From an uncultured Pelagibacteraceae bacterium (GTDB lineage: Bacteria > Pseudomonadota > Alphaproteobacteria > Pelagibacterales > Pelagibacteraceae): 34,324 nucleotides of DNA. Below, piece by piece: positions 23,862-33,175 of this stretch. The DNA lies in assembly GCA_902519945.1 (NCBI GenBank), contig CABYLY010000009.1:1-34324 (forward strand). The letters are read 5' to 3'. The notes beneath the pieces were generated by a model. The model was not told the DNA's origin, made no database searches, and worked only from the letters and a program-made list of their open reading frames with translations. Both the position numbers and the translations under genes were made by a program. The first letter of the stretch is position 1, and every line of letters starts with the position of its first letter.

Positions 23862-26053
23862 TGGAAGTTAATGAACAAATAGCAATAGACCACGGTCTAA
23901 AGAAAGATGAGTATAAAAAAATTTGTGATCTATTAAAAAGATCGCCTAATCTTACAGAACTTGGAATTTTTTCTGCAATGTGGAATGAACACTGTTCATA
24001 TAAATCTTCAAGACTTCATTTAAAAAAATTACCCACAAAAGGAAAAAAGGTAATTCAAGGACCAGGAGAAAATGCAGGTGTCATAGACATTGAAGATGGT
24101 GATGCAATAGTTTTTAAAATTGAAAGTCATAATCATCCTTCCTTTATTGAACCATACCAAGGAGCTGCAACAGGTGTTGGGGGCATTATGAGAGATGTAT
24201 TTACAATGGGAGCAAGACCAATAGCTAATTTAAACTCAATACATTTTGGATCACCACAGCATAAAAAGACAAAAAATCTTTTACGTGGGGTTGTGCATGG
24301 AATTGGGGGATATGGAAATTGTATGGGAGTACCAACGATAGCTGGGCAAACATCCTTTGATAGTTCTTACAACGGAAATATTTTAGTTAATGCAATGACA
24401 TTGGGTCTTGTCAAAAAAAATAAGATTTTTTACTCCAAAGCTGCAGGTTTAAATAAACCTGTAATCTATGTCGGATCAAAAACTGGAAGAGATGGTATTC
24501 ATGGAGCTAGTATGGCCTCTGCAAGTTTTGATGAAAAGATTGAGGAAAAAAAACCTACAGTCCAAGTAGGAGATCCATTTACAGAAAAACTACTTTTAGA
24601 AGCATGTTTAGAATTAATGGCTGGAGACTCAATTATAGCTATTCAAGATATGGGTGCAGCTGGACTAACATCATCAAGTATTGAAATGGCCTCAAAAGGA
24701 AATCTGGGTATCGAAATTAATCTAGATAAAGTTCCTTGTAGAGAAACAAAAATGACACCTTATGAAATAATGCTTTCTGAAAGCCAAGAAAGAATGCTTA
24801 TTGTTTTAGAAAATGGAAAAGAGGATTTAGCAAAAAAAATATTTGATAAATGGAATTTAGATTTTGCTGTAATTGGTAAAACAACTAATACAAAAAAAAT
24901 TGAACTATTTTTCGATAACAAGCAAGTTGCTAACATACCCGTTAAAACTTTAGTTGAAGACTCACCAATGTATAATCGAAAATGGAAAAAAGCTAAATTA
25001 CCAAAAAAAAATAAAATTAAAAAAGATATTTATAAGAAATTAAATATAAAAGATGTTTTAAAAAAAGTTTTATCCAATCAAAATATTTGTAGTAAAGAAT
25101 GGATATGGAGACAATATGATCATACAGTTATGGGAGATACAATCCAAAAACCTGGAGGAGACTCTGGTGTTGTGAGAGTTCATGGCACAGATAAAGCCGT
25201 AGCTGCATCTGTTGACTCTTCAGCTGTTTATTGTTGGGCACATCCCCTTACCGGTGGCAAACAGGTTGTTGCAGAAAGTTGGAGAAATTTAATATCAGTT
25301 GGAGCAACTCCTATTGCAATTACAAATTGTTTAAATTTTGGAAGCCCAGAGAATGAGAATAACATGGGAGAGTTTGTTGAGTGTGTGCAAGGAATTGGGG
25401 AAGCGAGCAAATATTTGAATTTTCCAGTAGTTTCTGGAAATGTATCTTTTTATAATCAAACTAAAGAGGTGGGAATTAAACCAACGCCGTCAATTGGTGG
25501 TGTAGGTTTAATTAAAGACTATAAAAAAATGGTGACCATGGATTTCAAAAAGATTGATAATTTAGTTTTAGTCATAGGTAAAACCGAGGGACATATTGAT
25601 CAAAGTTTATTTGCTAGAGCAATTTTAGATGAAAAGAATGGTCCTCCGCCTGAGGTTAATTTATTTAATGAAAAAAATAATGGAGAGTCTTTATTAAATT
25701 TAATTAATAAAGATTATATTCAAAGTGCGCATGATATTTCTTTAGGAGGTCTTATAACTGCTATTAGCAAAATGTGTATTCAAGGAAATAAGGGAATCAA
25801 ATTAAAAAAAGCTAACAATTTTGTTAATGAACTAGAATACCTATTCTGTGAAGATCAGGGGAGATATATTATTGAAATTAAACCTGAGGATCTAAAAGAG
25901 GTAACTAATTTATTAGACAAAAACTCAGTTCATTATGATGAATTAGGGATTATTACTGACAAAGAGATGATTATTAATCAAAAGACAAAACTTACAATTG
26001 ACGAATTAAAGTCATATTATACAAATTGGTTAACAAACTATATGAGTGCTTAA
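23861..26053 (+). CDS. purL: FGAM synthase subunit PurL (small type)
   Basis: This 730-residue protein is the ATP-dependent synthase subunit converting FGAR to FGAM with ammonia from PurQ. It has two tandem PurM-like halves. Visible motifs are [12 protein letters not shown] near residue 42, the Gly-rich [11 protein letters not shown] and [20 protein letters not shown] segment, [13 protein letters not shown] near 268, and [11 protein letters not shown] near 433 opening the second half. Length matches the small type that requires PurS and PurQ. bolA begins on its stop codon (TAATG). Confidence 0.98.
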   Translation: MEVNEQIAIDHGLKKDEYKKICDLLKRSPNLTELGIFSAMWNEHCSYKSSRLHLKKLPTKGKKVIQGPGENAGVIDIEDGDAIVFKIESHNHPSFIEPYQGAATGVGGIMRDVFTMGARPIANLNSIHFGSPQHKKTKNLLRGVVHGIGGYGNCMGVPTIAGQTSFDSSYNGNILVNAMTLGLVKKNKIFYSKAAGLNKPVIYVGSKTGRDGIHGASMASASFDEKIEEKKPTVQVGDPFTEKLLLEACLELMAGDSIIAIQDMGAAGLTSSSIEMASKGNLGIEINLDKVPCRETKMTPYEIMLSESQERMLIVLENGKEDLAKKIFDKWNLDFAVIGKTTNTKKIELFFDNKQVANIPVKTLVEDSPMYNRKWKKAKLPKKNKIKKDIYKKLNIKDVLKKVLSNQNICSKEWIWRQYDHTVMGDTIQKPGGDSGVVRVHGTDKAVAASVDSSAVYCWAHPLTGGKQVVAESWRNLISVGATPIAITNCLNFGSPENENNMGEFVECVQGIGEASKYLNFPVVSGNVSFYNQTKEVGIKPTPSIGGVGLIKDYKKMVTMDFKKIDNLVLVIGKTEGHIDQSLFARAILDEKNGPPPEVNLFNEKNNGESLLNLINKDYIQSAHDISLGGLITAISKMCIQGNKGIKLKKANNFVNELEYLFCEDQGRYIIEIKPEDLKEVTNLLDKNSVHYDELGIITDKEMIINQKTKLTIDELKSYYTNWLTNYMSA

Positions 26054-26283
26054 TGGCAATGGATCTAAAAGAAATTGAGAAACATATAAAAGAAGCATTA
26101 CCAGATGCTTTAGTTGAAATTCAAGATTTAGCTGGTGATGGTAATCATTATTCTGCAACTATCACATCATCAAGTTTTTCAGGTAAAAGTAAAATTGAAC
26201 AACATAAAATGGTTTATAATTCTTTAAAAGGTAAAATGGGTAATGAATTACATGCGCTTGCAATTAAAACAAAGGAACAATAA
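26053..26283 (+). CDS. BolA family protein
   Basis: This 76-residue BolA-fold protein has the C-terminal signature [19 protein letters not shown], with conserved Ser and His, and LHALAIKT after it. BolA proteins bind monothiol glutaredoxins and a shared [2Fe-2S] cluster and take part in iron-sulphur and iron homeostasis. The ATG on the purL stop (26053) is chosen; a second ATG two codons later is also possible, and an open stretch upstream only overlaps purL. grxD follows with a one-base overlap, which supports a BolA-Grx4 partnership. Confidence 0.93.
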   Translation: MAMDLKEIEKHIKEALPDALVEIQDLAGDGNHYSATITSSSFSGKSKIEQHKMVYNSLKGKMGNELHALAIKTKEQ

Positions 26284-26615
26284 TGAATGATCAAACAAAG
26301 AATTTAATAGAAAATCACATAGATAATAACGAGGTATGTTTATTCATGAAGGGAACTCCAGATGCACCACAATGTGGATTTTCAATGGCCGTATCTAATA
26401 TACTAAAGATTCTAGAAGTGAATTATAAAGGAGTAAATGTATTGGAAGACCAGTTATTAAGAGAAGGAATAAAAGTTTATAGTGATTGGCCTACTATTCC
26501 CCAGCTTTATATTAAAAAAGAATTCATTGGTGGTTGTGATATCATTAAAGAGATGTATGAGAGTGGTGAGCTAAAAAAAGTTTTTGATGATAAGAATATA
26601 AATTATAAGAAATAG
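26283..26615 (+). CDS. grxD: Monothiol glutaredoxin, Grx4 type
   Basis: This 110-residue glutaredoxin has the single-Cys active site CGFS (C31) in [12 protein letters not shown], with LFMKGTP before it and [19 protein letters not shown] after it, all hallmarks of the Grx4 class. Such proteins carry or transfer [2Fe-2S] clusters and complex with BolA, whose gene precedes and overlaps this one. It is the last gene of the plus-strand block and its stop lies 3 bases from the converging rpsD stop. Confidence 0.96.
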   Translation: MNDQTKNLIENHIDNNEVCLFMKGTPDAPQCGFSMAVSNILKILEVNYKGVNVLEDQLLREGIKVYSDWPTIPQLYIKKEFIGGCDIIKEMYESGELKKVFDDKNINYKK

Positions 26616-26618
26616 TTA

Positions 26619-27236
26619 TTATCTTGAATAATATTCAATTACTAAATTAGGTTCCATTACTACAGGATAAGGAACTTCTTCAAACTTAGGAATTCTTACA
26701 AACTTAAACTTCTTATTTTTTTCATCCATTTGAATATATTCTGGAGTTTCTCTTTCTTTATTCGCTAGGGCAATATCAACTATAGCTAATTGTTTTGATT
26801 TATCTCTTATTTCGATTGTATCTTCTTCTCTTACTAAAGCGCTTCCTATATTAATTTTTTTACCATTTACTTTAACGTGGCCATGATTAATTAATTGTCT
26901 AGCTGAGAAAATAGTTGTTGCAAATTTTGCTCTGTAAATGACTGAGTCTAGTCTTCGCTCAAGTAAACCAATTAAGTTTTCACTAGTATCACCTTTTAGC
27001 ATACTCGCTTTTTTATAAATATTTCTAAATTGTTTTTCATTTATATTACCATAGTAAGCTTTTAATTTTTGTTTTGCTTGTAATTGAATTCCATAATCTG
27101 AAGGTTTTGAAGTTTTCGTTTGACCATGTTGACCCGGTCCATAAGCTCTTGTGTTAAATGGGCTTTTCGGTCTACCCCATAGATTTACTTTTAATCTTCT
27201 ATCTACTTTGTGTTTAGAGTTTAATCGTTTTGTCAT
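26619..27236 (-). CDS. rpsD: 30S ribosomal protein S4
   Basis: This 205-residue protein is a primary 16S rRNA-binding protein that starts assembly of the small-subunit body. It has the S4 N-terminal domain ([14 protein letters not shown]) without the zinc-binding Cys cluster found in some bacteria, and the S4 RNA-binding fold with [16 protein letters not shown] and [14 protein letters not shown]. The C terminus ends EYYSR. It lies alone in a metabolic run, 28 bases after trmJ, rather than in an alpha operon with rpoA. Confidence 0.98.
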   Translation of the reverse strand: MTKRLNSKHKVDRRLKVNLWGRPKSPFNTRAYGPGQHGQTKTSKPSDYGIQLQAKQKLKAYYGNINEKQFRNIYKKASMLKGDTSENLIGLLERRLDSVIYRAKFATTIFSARQLINHGHVKVNGKKINIGSALVREEDTIEIRDKSKQLAIVDIALANKERETPEYIQMDEKNKKFKFVRIPKFEEVPYPVVMEPNLVIEYYSR

Positions 27237-27264
27237 GTGATAGAGGGTCTTATAAACTTACTCA

Positions 27265-27990
27265 TTATTTTGTCAATCGACGTTTTTTACCTAAACTTGC
27301 AAATACACCAGATAATATACGTGTTTCTTTATCGGATAAGTCCATTTTATAAAAAATATTTCTAAGGTTCTCTAGCATTTTTGGTCTTTTTTCTTTAGGT
27401 CTAAAAAAATTTATCTCATCTAAATTATTAATACAAAGATTTAACATAGATTGTATTTCTTTTTTACTAGCTGATTTAACTTTTTTAGATTTTCTAAATG
27501 GAGCATTTTTTATTTTAAGAAGACTTGAAACGTATTGAGCAATTATGATTAAACTATGAGATAAATTAAGAGATTTGAAGTCAGGATTAGTTGGTATTTG
27601 TAAAGTATAACTCGCGTAGCTTATCTCGTCATTTGACAAGCCTGATGCCTCTGAACCAAATAAAAAACCAATTTTCTTTTTAAAATTTATTTTTTTTAAG
27701 TCCTCTAATTTAATGTGTTTAATATTCTTATTTCTAAATCTTGCAGAAGTGGCAATTAAAATATCTATTTTGTCTAAAGCTTTTTCTAGATTATCGTAAT
27801 TTTTACTATGACTTATAATATCTTTTGCTCCAACTGATGTAGCCAAAATTTTATCATTAGGAAAAATTGGTTTTGGATTAATTAAGACTAATTTCTTAAA
27901 TCTAAAGTTTTTTATAGCTCTGGCACAAGCTCCAATATTTTCTGATAATTGTGGTTTGTGTAAAATGAAAGAAATATTTTTTTCACTCAT
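27265..27990 (-). CDS. trmJ: tRNA 2'-O-methyltransferase, TrmJ-type SPOUT protein
   Basis: This 241-residue SPOUT enzyme probably methylates the 2'-OH of nucleotide 32 in the tRNA anticodon loop. The knot motifs are ENIGACARAIKNF (17-29), FLFGSEASGLSNDE near residue 110, and IPTNPDFKSLNLSHSLIIIAQY, whose NPxxxSLNLSH form is typical of TrmJ. A basic C-terminal region would serve dimerisation or tRNA binding. Its ATG directly abuts the cimA stop. Other TrmH-family targets cannot be excluded from sequence alone. Confidence 0.85.
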   Translation of the reverse strand: MSEKNISFILHKPQLSENIGACARAIKNFRFKKLVLINPKPIFPNDKILATSVGAKDIISHSKNYDNLEKALDKIDILIATSARFRNKNIKHIKLEDLKKINFKKKIGFLFGSEASGLSNDEISYASYTLQIPTNPDFKSLNLSHSLIIIAQYVSSLLKIKNAPFRKSKKVKSASKKEIQSMLNLCINNLDEINFFRPKEKRPKMLENLRNIFYKMDLSDKETRILSGVFASLGKKRRLTK

Positions 27991-29592
27991 TTATTTACTA
28001 GCAGGAGCGTTATCCTTAAATAGTTTATAATCTAAACTATCAATCAATGCTTTGAATGAAGCATCAATTATGTTTGTAGACACACCAATAGTAAACCAAT
28101 TTTTTCCTTTTGAATCTGTGCTTTCAATTGATACTCTGGTTACAGCCTCAGTCCCAGTATTTAAAATTCTTACTTTGTAATCAACTAGTTTTAAATCTTT
28201 TAAATATTTAGAATATTTTGCAAGTCTATCAACGTTTTGTCTTATAGCATTATCAAGAGCATTTACTGGCCCATTCCCCTCTCCTTCACACATAATTTTT
28301 TCACCATCAACTTCTAATTGTGCCTTTGCAGAGGATACAATTTCACCAGATTTATTTTTTTTTACCGAAACATCATATTCGTTAATTGAAATATATCTTG
28401 GTATTTCTCCAATGATTCTTCTAGCCAATAATTCAAATGATGCATCAGCACCATCATAACTATAACCAATAAATTCTCTATCTTTTACTTCGTCTAATAA
28501 TTTTTTAATTTTTGGATCACTTTCCTGAATGTTAACGTTGATACTTTTCAGTCTGGAAATTATATTTGATTTCCCAGATTGATCTGAAACAACAATATTT
28601 CGTGTATTTCCAACTTCTTCAGGATTGATATGCTCATAAGTTTTTGGATCTTTTTGAACAGCTGATACATGTAATCCTCCTTTATGCGAAAAAGCTGCTG
28701 CACCAACATATGGTAAATGTTGGTTGGGTTTTCTGTTTAAAATTTCATCTAATAATCTTGAACAATCAGTTAATTTTTTTATGTTTTCTGATTTTATTCC
28801 AATTTCAAATTTAGATGAAAAATCTTTTTTCAAAAAAAAAGTGGGTATTAACGACATCAAATTTGCATTTCCACATCTTTCACCTAATCCATTTATTGTA
28901 CCCTGAATTTGTCTAGCGCCAGACATCACTGCTGCTAATGAGTTGGCCACTGCATTACCTGTATCATTATGTGCATGGATACCTAAATTCTTTCCAGGAA
29001 TCACTTTTGAAACTTCATTTACTATTTGAGTAACTTCATGAGGAAGTGTTCCACCATTTGTATCACATAGTACTACCCATCTAGCACCTTGATCATAGGC
29101 AGCTTTAATACATTCAATTGCATATTTTGAGTTTGCTTTGTAGCCATCAAAAAAATGTTCTGCATCAAACATGAATTCTTTTTTTGCTTTAACAAAATGT
29201 TTAGCGCTATCGGAAATATTATCTAAATTTTCTTTATTTGTTATTCCTAAAGCAACATCAACATGGAAATCCCAAGACTTACCCACTAAACATACAGCAG
29301 AAGTATTTGAGTTCATAAGTGCTGATAAACCAGTATCATTTTCTGCACTTCGTCCTGATCTCTTGGTCATACCAAAAGAAGTTAATTTTGAATTTTTAAA
29401 ATTATATTTTTTTTGAAAAAATTCAGTATCTGTTGGATTTGCCCCAGGCCATCCTGCCTCTATATAATCCACACCAAGATTATCTAAAGCTAGAGCAATT
29501 TTTTCTTTATCCTCTAAAGAAAAATCAACACCTTGTGTTTGGGCTCCATCTCTAAGGGTTGTATCGAATATATATAATCTTTCTTTACTCAT
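27991..29592 (-). CDS. cimA: (R)-citramalate synthase
   Basis: This 533-residue enzyme of the isopropylmalate synthase family condenses pyruvate with acetyl-CoA to citramalate, opening a threonine-independent route to isoleucine. The TIM-barrel start has DTTLRDGAQTQGVDFSLEDK (10-29) with its catalytic Arg and Asp, the metal-site HAHNDTGNA near residue 205, and GLGERCGNANLMSL. A C-terminal LeuA-type regulatory domain follows from about 400. Length and the GAQTQG form fit the CimA group rather than LeuA or homocitrate synthase. It overlaps the cysS stop by four bases. Confidence 0.92.
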   Translation of the reverse strand: MSKERLYIFDTTLRDGAQTQGVDFSLEDKEKIALALDNLGVDYIEAGWPGANPTDTEFFQKKYNFKNSKLTSFGMTKRSGRSAENDTGLSALMNSNTSAVCLVGKSWDFHVDVALGITNKENLDNISDSAKHFVKAKKEFMFDAEHFFDGYKANSKYAIECIKAAYDQGARWVVLCDTNGGTLPHEVTQIVNEVSKVIPGKNLGIHAHNDTGNAVANSLAAVMSGARQIQGTINGLGERCGNANLMSLIPTFFLKKDFSSKFEIGIKSENIKKLTDCSRLLDEILNRKPNQHLPYVGAAAFSHKGGLHVSAVQKDPKTYEHINPEEVGNTRNIVVSDQSGKSNIISRLKSINVNIQESDPKIKKLLDEVKDREFIGYSYDGADASFELLARRIIGEIPRYISINEYDVSVKKNKSGEIVSSAKAQLEVDGEKIMCEGEGNGPVNALDNAIRQNVDRLAKYSKYLKDLKLVDYKVRILNTGTEAVTRVSIESTDSKGKNWFTIGVSTNIIDASFKALIDSLDYKLFKDNAPASK

Positions 29593-30932
29593 TTAAATTT
29601 CCACAGTGTTTTACCATCTTTATCCTCTAATAAAACACCTTTGTCTAAAAGCTCATCTCGAATTCTATCAGCTTCTTTATAGTTCTTATTTTCTCTAGCC
29701 TTATCTCTCAAACTAAGCATATTTTTAATTTCAGACTCAGTAAGTAATACTCTATTCTTTTTAAAATCATTCCATTGTTTGCTAGTTTCATTCATCAAAC
29801 CAATAAATTTACATGCTGAAACAAATAGGTCTACGTGTTCACCTTTATTAGCTTTTTCATATAACTTGTGAAGATTGGCAATATATCCAGGAGTATTCAA
29901 ATCTTCGTATAATGGTTTTAAAATTTCATCTGATATTTTGACAGATTTAAGATTTGATGAATAAACTTTATACCATTTATCTAGAGTACTTTCACAATCA
30001 CTTAAAAGTTTATCATTCCAATCCAATGGCTGTTTATAGTGAGCGCTCATTAAAGCCAGTCTAATTATTTGACCACTAATTTTATTTCTAAAATCTTTTA
30101 TCTTAAGAATATTACCTTGAGACTTTGCCATTTTTTCATTGGATAAGGTAATAAATGCATTGTGAACCCAATATCTTGCAAAAACTTTCGTATCATTTGC
30201 ACATCTAGATTGTGCTATTTCATTTTCGTGATGTGGAAAAATTAAGTCTATACCTCCACCATGTATATCAAATTCATCACCTAAAAATTTTTTTGACATT
30301 GCAGAACACTCTAAATGCCAACCTGGCCTACCTTTGCCCCAAGGTGAATCCCAAGCAGGTTCATCCTTATTAGATGGTTTCCATAAAACAAAGTCTTCTG
30401 AATTTTTTTTATTTTCACTAATTTCTACTCTTGATCCTGCAACTAAATCTTCTAACTTTTTATTAGATAATTTTCCATAATCAGAAAATTTTTTAACCTC
30501 AAAATAAACATGTTCTTTATTTTCATATGCAAACCCTTTATTAATTAAATCATTAATCATCTTAATCATAAGATCGATATACTCTGTTGCTTTTGGCTGA
30601 TGAGTAGGATTTTCGCAATTTAGAAACTCGCAATCTTTTAAAAAACTTGAAGTTACTTTTTCTGTAAGTTCTTTTGTTGAAATTTTTTGTTCCTGAGAAG
30701 ATTTGATAATTTTATCATCTATATCAGTTATATTTCTTACATAAGTTACTTTTGAAAAGTTATTTTTTAGTAATTTAAATAAAATATCAAAAATTACTAG
30801 CGGTCTTGCATTTCCTATATGAGGATCATCATAAACTGTTGGACCACAAACATACATTCCTACATTTTTTTTATCTTTAGGAGTAAAAAGTTCTTTTTTA
30901 TTACTTAAATTATTTGTTAAAAAAATATCCAT
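29589..30932 (-). CDS. cysS: Cysteinyl-tRNA synthetase
   Basis: This 447-residue class I synthetase charges tRNA-Cys. It has the HIGH-like HIGN at 38-41, and the zinc ligands are C29 (CGPTVYD), C209 (WHLECSAMS), H234 and E238 (HHENEIAQS), nearly identical in position to the E. coli enzyme. The KMSKS loop reads KMAKS (267-271). The C-terminal DALR-type helical domain is shorter than in E. coli (461 residues). It overlaps cimA by four bases. nadE lies 51 bases upstream. Confidence 0.98.
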   Translation of the reverse strand: MDIFLTNNLSNKKELFTPKDKKNVGMYVCGPTVYDDPHIGNARPLVIFDILFKLLKNNFSKVTYVRNITDIDDKIIKSSQEQKISTKELTEKVTSSFLKDCEFLNCENPTHQPKATEYIDLMIKMINDLINKGFAYENKEHVYFEVKKFSDYGKLSNKKLEDLVAGSRVEISENKKNSEDFVLWKPSNKDEPAWDSPWGKGRPGWHLECSAMSKKFLGDEFDIHGGGIDLIFPHHENEIAQSRCANDTKVFARYWVHNAFITLSNEKMAKSQGNILKIKDFRNKISGQIIRLALMSAHYKQPLDWNDKLLSDCESTLDKWYKVYSSNLKSVKISDEILKPLYEDLNTPGYIANLHKLYEKANKGEHVDLFVSACKFIGLMNETSKQWNDFKKNRVLLTESEIKNMLSLRDKARENKNYKEADRIRDELLDKGVLLEDKDGKTLWKFK

Positions 30933-30983
30933 ATCAGTTGATTAAGAAATATACCTTATTTGATGATTTGTTAATCTAATTGA

Positions 30984-31721
30984 TTAACTAGGAATTTTGC
31001 ATACAGGAATAGGGTCCATTTTATGCAAATTTTGTTTTCTAATTTTTTCGTATTTAGCTTTGTGAGGTGAGTCGGGATTACTCATTGCATCCTCTAATTC
31101 ATTGTAACTAAAACCAAGTTGTCCTTCGTCAGTCCTACCATCGTCCCATAAACCATCCGTTGGTGGAGCATCAATAATTTCTTTTAATATTCCTAATTCT
31201 TTCCCTAATTCCCAAACTTCGGTTTTATTACAATCTGCTATTGGTGAAATGTCTACTCCACCATCTCCATATTTTGTATAAAATCCAACACCAAAATCTT
31301 CCACTTTATTACCAGTACCAACGACAATTCCCTTATTTGCTGCAGCAACTTGATAAAGTGTTGTCATTCTTAATCTTGCTCTAGAATTTGCAAAACCATG
31401 TTCATTATCAAATTTATTTAATGTTAATGAAAAAGTCTCAAATAGTTTATCTAAGCTAATAGTGTGAGCCTCAACATTTTTAAAGTTCTTAACTAACCAA
31501 TTTTGGTGTTTTAAACTTAAATCATGTTGGCTTTCTATCTGTTTGATTGGCATGGTAAGAACTATTGTTCTTAAACCGGTCATAGCACTTAATGTACTTG
31601 AAACAGACGAGTCTATACCTCCTGAGATACCTATCACTAAAGATTGTGCTTTTGAAGGCATTCCTTCTGCATAAGATTTGATCCAATTTGATATAAATTT
31701 TATTTTTTCTTTAGGATTCAT
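30984..31721 (-). CDS. nadE: NAD synthetase, ammonia-dependent type
   Basis: This 245-residue enzyme amidates deamido-NAD in the last step of NAD synthesis. The PP-loop GISGGIDSSV is at 31-40, and the downstream VVGTGNKVEDFGVGFYTKYGDGGVD region and DGLWDDGRTDEGQLGFSYNELE are typical of the short form that lacks a glutaminase domain. It would therefore use free ammonia. NAD kinase, which acts next, is encoded elsewhere in the window (8415-9185). It lies 39 bases after the DAHP synthase gene. Confidence 0.95.
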   Translation of the reverse strand: MNPKEKIKFISNWIKSYAEGMPSKAQSLVIGISGGIDSSVSSTLSAMTGLRTIVLTMPIKQIESQHDLSLKHQNWLVKNFKNVEAHTISLDKLFETFSLTLNKFDNEHGFANSRARLRMTTLYQVAAANKGIVVGTGNKVEDFGVGFYTKYGDGGVDISPIADCNKTEVWELGKELGILKEIIDAPPTDGLWDDGRTDEGQLGFSYNELEDAMSNPDSPHKAKYEKIRKQNLHKMDPIPVCKIPS

Positions 31722-31760
31722 AATAATGTATTTAATTATCTCGATACAGATAGCAATAGC

Positions 31761-33140
31761 TTAAGATGCCGCTTGAATGGCATTTTTAGAATAGCTGCTA
31801 TTCTTTTTGATCTCATCTGAAATTAAAAAAGCTAATTCTAGGGCCTGATCTGAATTTAATCTTGGATCACAGTGAGTATGATATCTGCTTGATAAATCAG
31901 CATCTGATATTTTTCTTGCTCCACCTGTGCACTCTGTCACATCTTGACCAGTCATTTCAACATGTAGTCCACCTGCGTATGAACCTTCTGATTGATGAAC
32001 ACCAAATACATTCTTTACTTCATTTACCACATTGTTAAATGGTCTGGTTTTAAAACCAGTGGTTGATACTATTGTGTTTCCGTGCATCGGATCACATGAC
32101 CAAATAACATTAACACCTTCTTTTTTAATTCTTCGAATTAACTTAGGTAAAAACTTTTCTACATTTTGATGACCAAATCTTGAAATTAAAGTAATTTTAC
32201 CTTTTTCATTTTTTGGATTTAACACTTCACAGATTTTTGCAATCTCTTCAGGTTTAGAAGTTGGCCCACACTTTATACCTATTGGATTTTCTATTCCTCT
32301 ACAAAATTCAACATGTCCACCATCTAGTTGTCTTGTTCTATCACCTATCCATACAAAATGAGCTGATGTATCATGATATTCACCAGTTGTAGAGTCCACT
32401 CTAGTCATACTCTCCTCAAATGGTAAATGTAATGCCTCATGTGATGTCCAGAAATTTACAGTATATAATCTATTATTAAAATCTGAAGTTATTCCACATG
32501 CCTCCATAAAAGCTAATGCGTCAGCTATTTTATCTTCTAGATCTTTAAATTTTTTAGCCTGAGGACTTTTTTTAATATAATCTAAGTTCCATAAATGAAC
32601 TTTATTTAAGTCCGCAAAACCACCTTTTGAAAAAGCTCTTAAAAGATTTAGCGTAGATGCTGATTGAGAATACGCTTTAAACATTCTCTTTGGATCAGGT
32701 CTTCTAGCTTTTTCATTAAAATCTATTGCATTAATATTGTCACCTAAATAACTCGGCAGTTCTACACTACCCTGTTTTTCTGTTGGTGCACTTCTTGGCT
32801 TAGAAAATTGTCCTGCAATTCTCCCAAGCTTTACAATTGGTAAAGATGCTGAATACGTCATCACTAAAGCCATTTGAAGAATTACTTTAAAAGTATCTCT
32901 TATATTATCAGGATGAAATTCTGCAAAACTCTCTGCACAGTCTCCACCTTGTAATAAAAAAGCTTTACCATCAACTACTTTTGCAAGTTGATCTTTAAGA
33001 TGTCTTGTCTCACCTGCAAAAACAAGTGGCGGAAATGTTTTTAACTTATTTAAAACATTATTTAGTTCCTTTTCATCACCATACGTAGGTATGTGTTTGA
33101 CAGGATACTTTCTCCAACTATTTACTTTCCAATTTTTCAT
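31761..33140 (-). CDS. DAHP synthase, class II (plant type)
   Basis: This 459-residue enzyme condenses phosphoenolpyruvate and erythrose 4-phosphate in the first step of the shikimate pathway. It is the class II type: W-x-x-NSWRKYP at the N terminus, the metal-binding Cys in LLQGGDCAESF (C68), KLGRIAGQFSKPRS, WIGDRTRQLDG, GIKCGPTS and CDPMHGNT. The ATG at 33138-33140 is chosen over a TTG two codons upstream because it is the first ATG. It is not similar to the E. coli AroF/G/H class I enzymes. No Trp or Tyr leader peptide was seen. It lies 35 bases after glmS. Confidence 0.95.
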   Translation of the reverse strand: MKNWKVNSWRKYPVKHIPTYGDEKELNNVLNKLKTFPPLVFAGETRHLKDQLAKVVDGKAFLLQGGDCAESFAEFHPDNIRDTFKVILQMALVMTYSASLPIVKLGRIAGQFSKPRSAPTEKQGSVELPSYLGDNINAIDFNEKARRPDPKRMFKAYSQSASTLNLLRAFSKGGFADLNKVHLWNLDYIKKSPQAKKFKDLEDKIADALAFMEACGITSDFNNRLYTVNFWTSHEALHLPFEESMTRVDSTTGEYHDTSAHFVWIGDRTRQLDGGHVEFCRGIENPIGIKCGPTSKPEEIAKICEVLNPKNEKGKITLISRFGHQNVEKFLPKLIRRIKKEGVNVIWSCDPMHGNTIVSTTGFKTRPFNNVVNEVKNVFGVHQSEGSYAGGLHVEMTGQDVTECTGGARKISDADLSSRYHTHCDPRLNSDQALELAFLISDEIKKNSSYSKNAIQAAS

Positions 33141-33175
33141 GTTCAACTGAGGATTGTTGTATCAGAGTTTTTCTA

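Noticed and set aside
26624-26638. Inverted repeat TTGAAT/ATTCAA near the rpsD stop
   Set aside because: It lies inside the rpsD C-terminal codons, is only 6 bp of mostly A-T pairs, and has no U-run, so it is not a convincing terminator.
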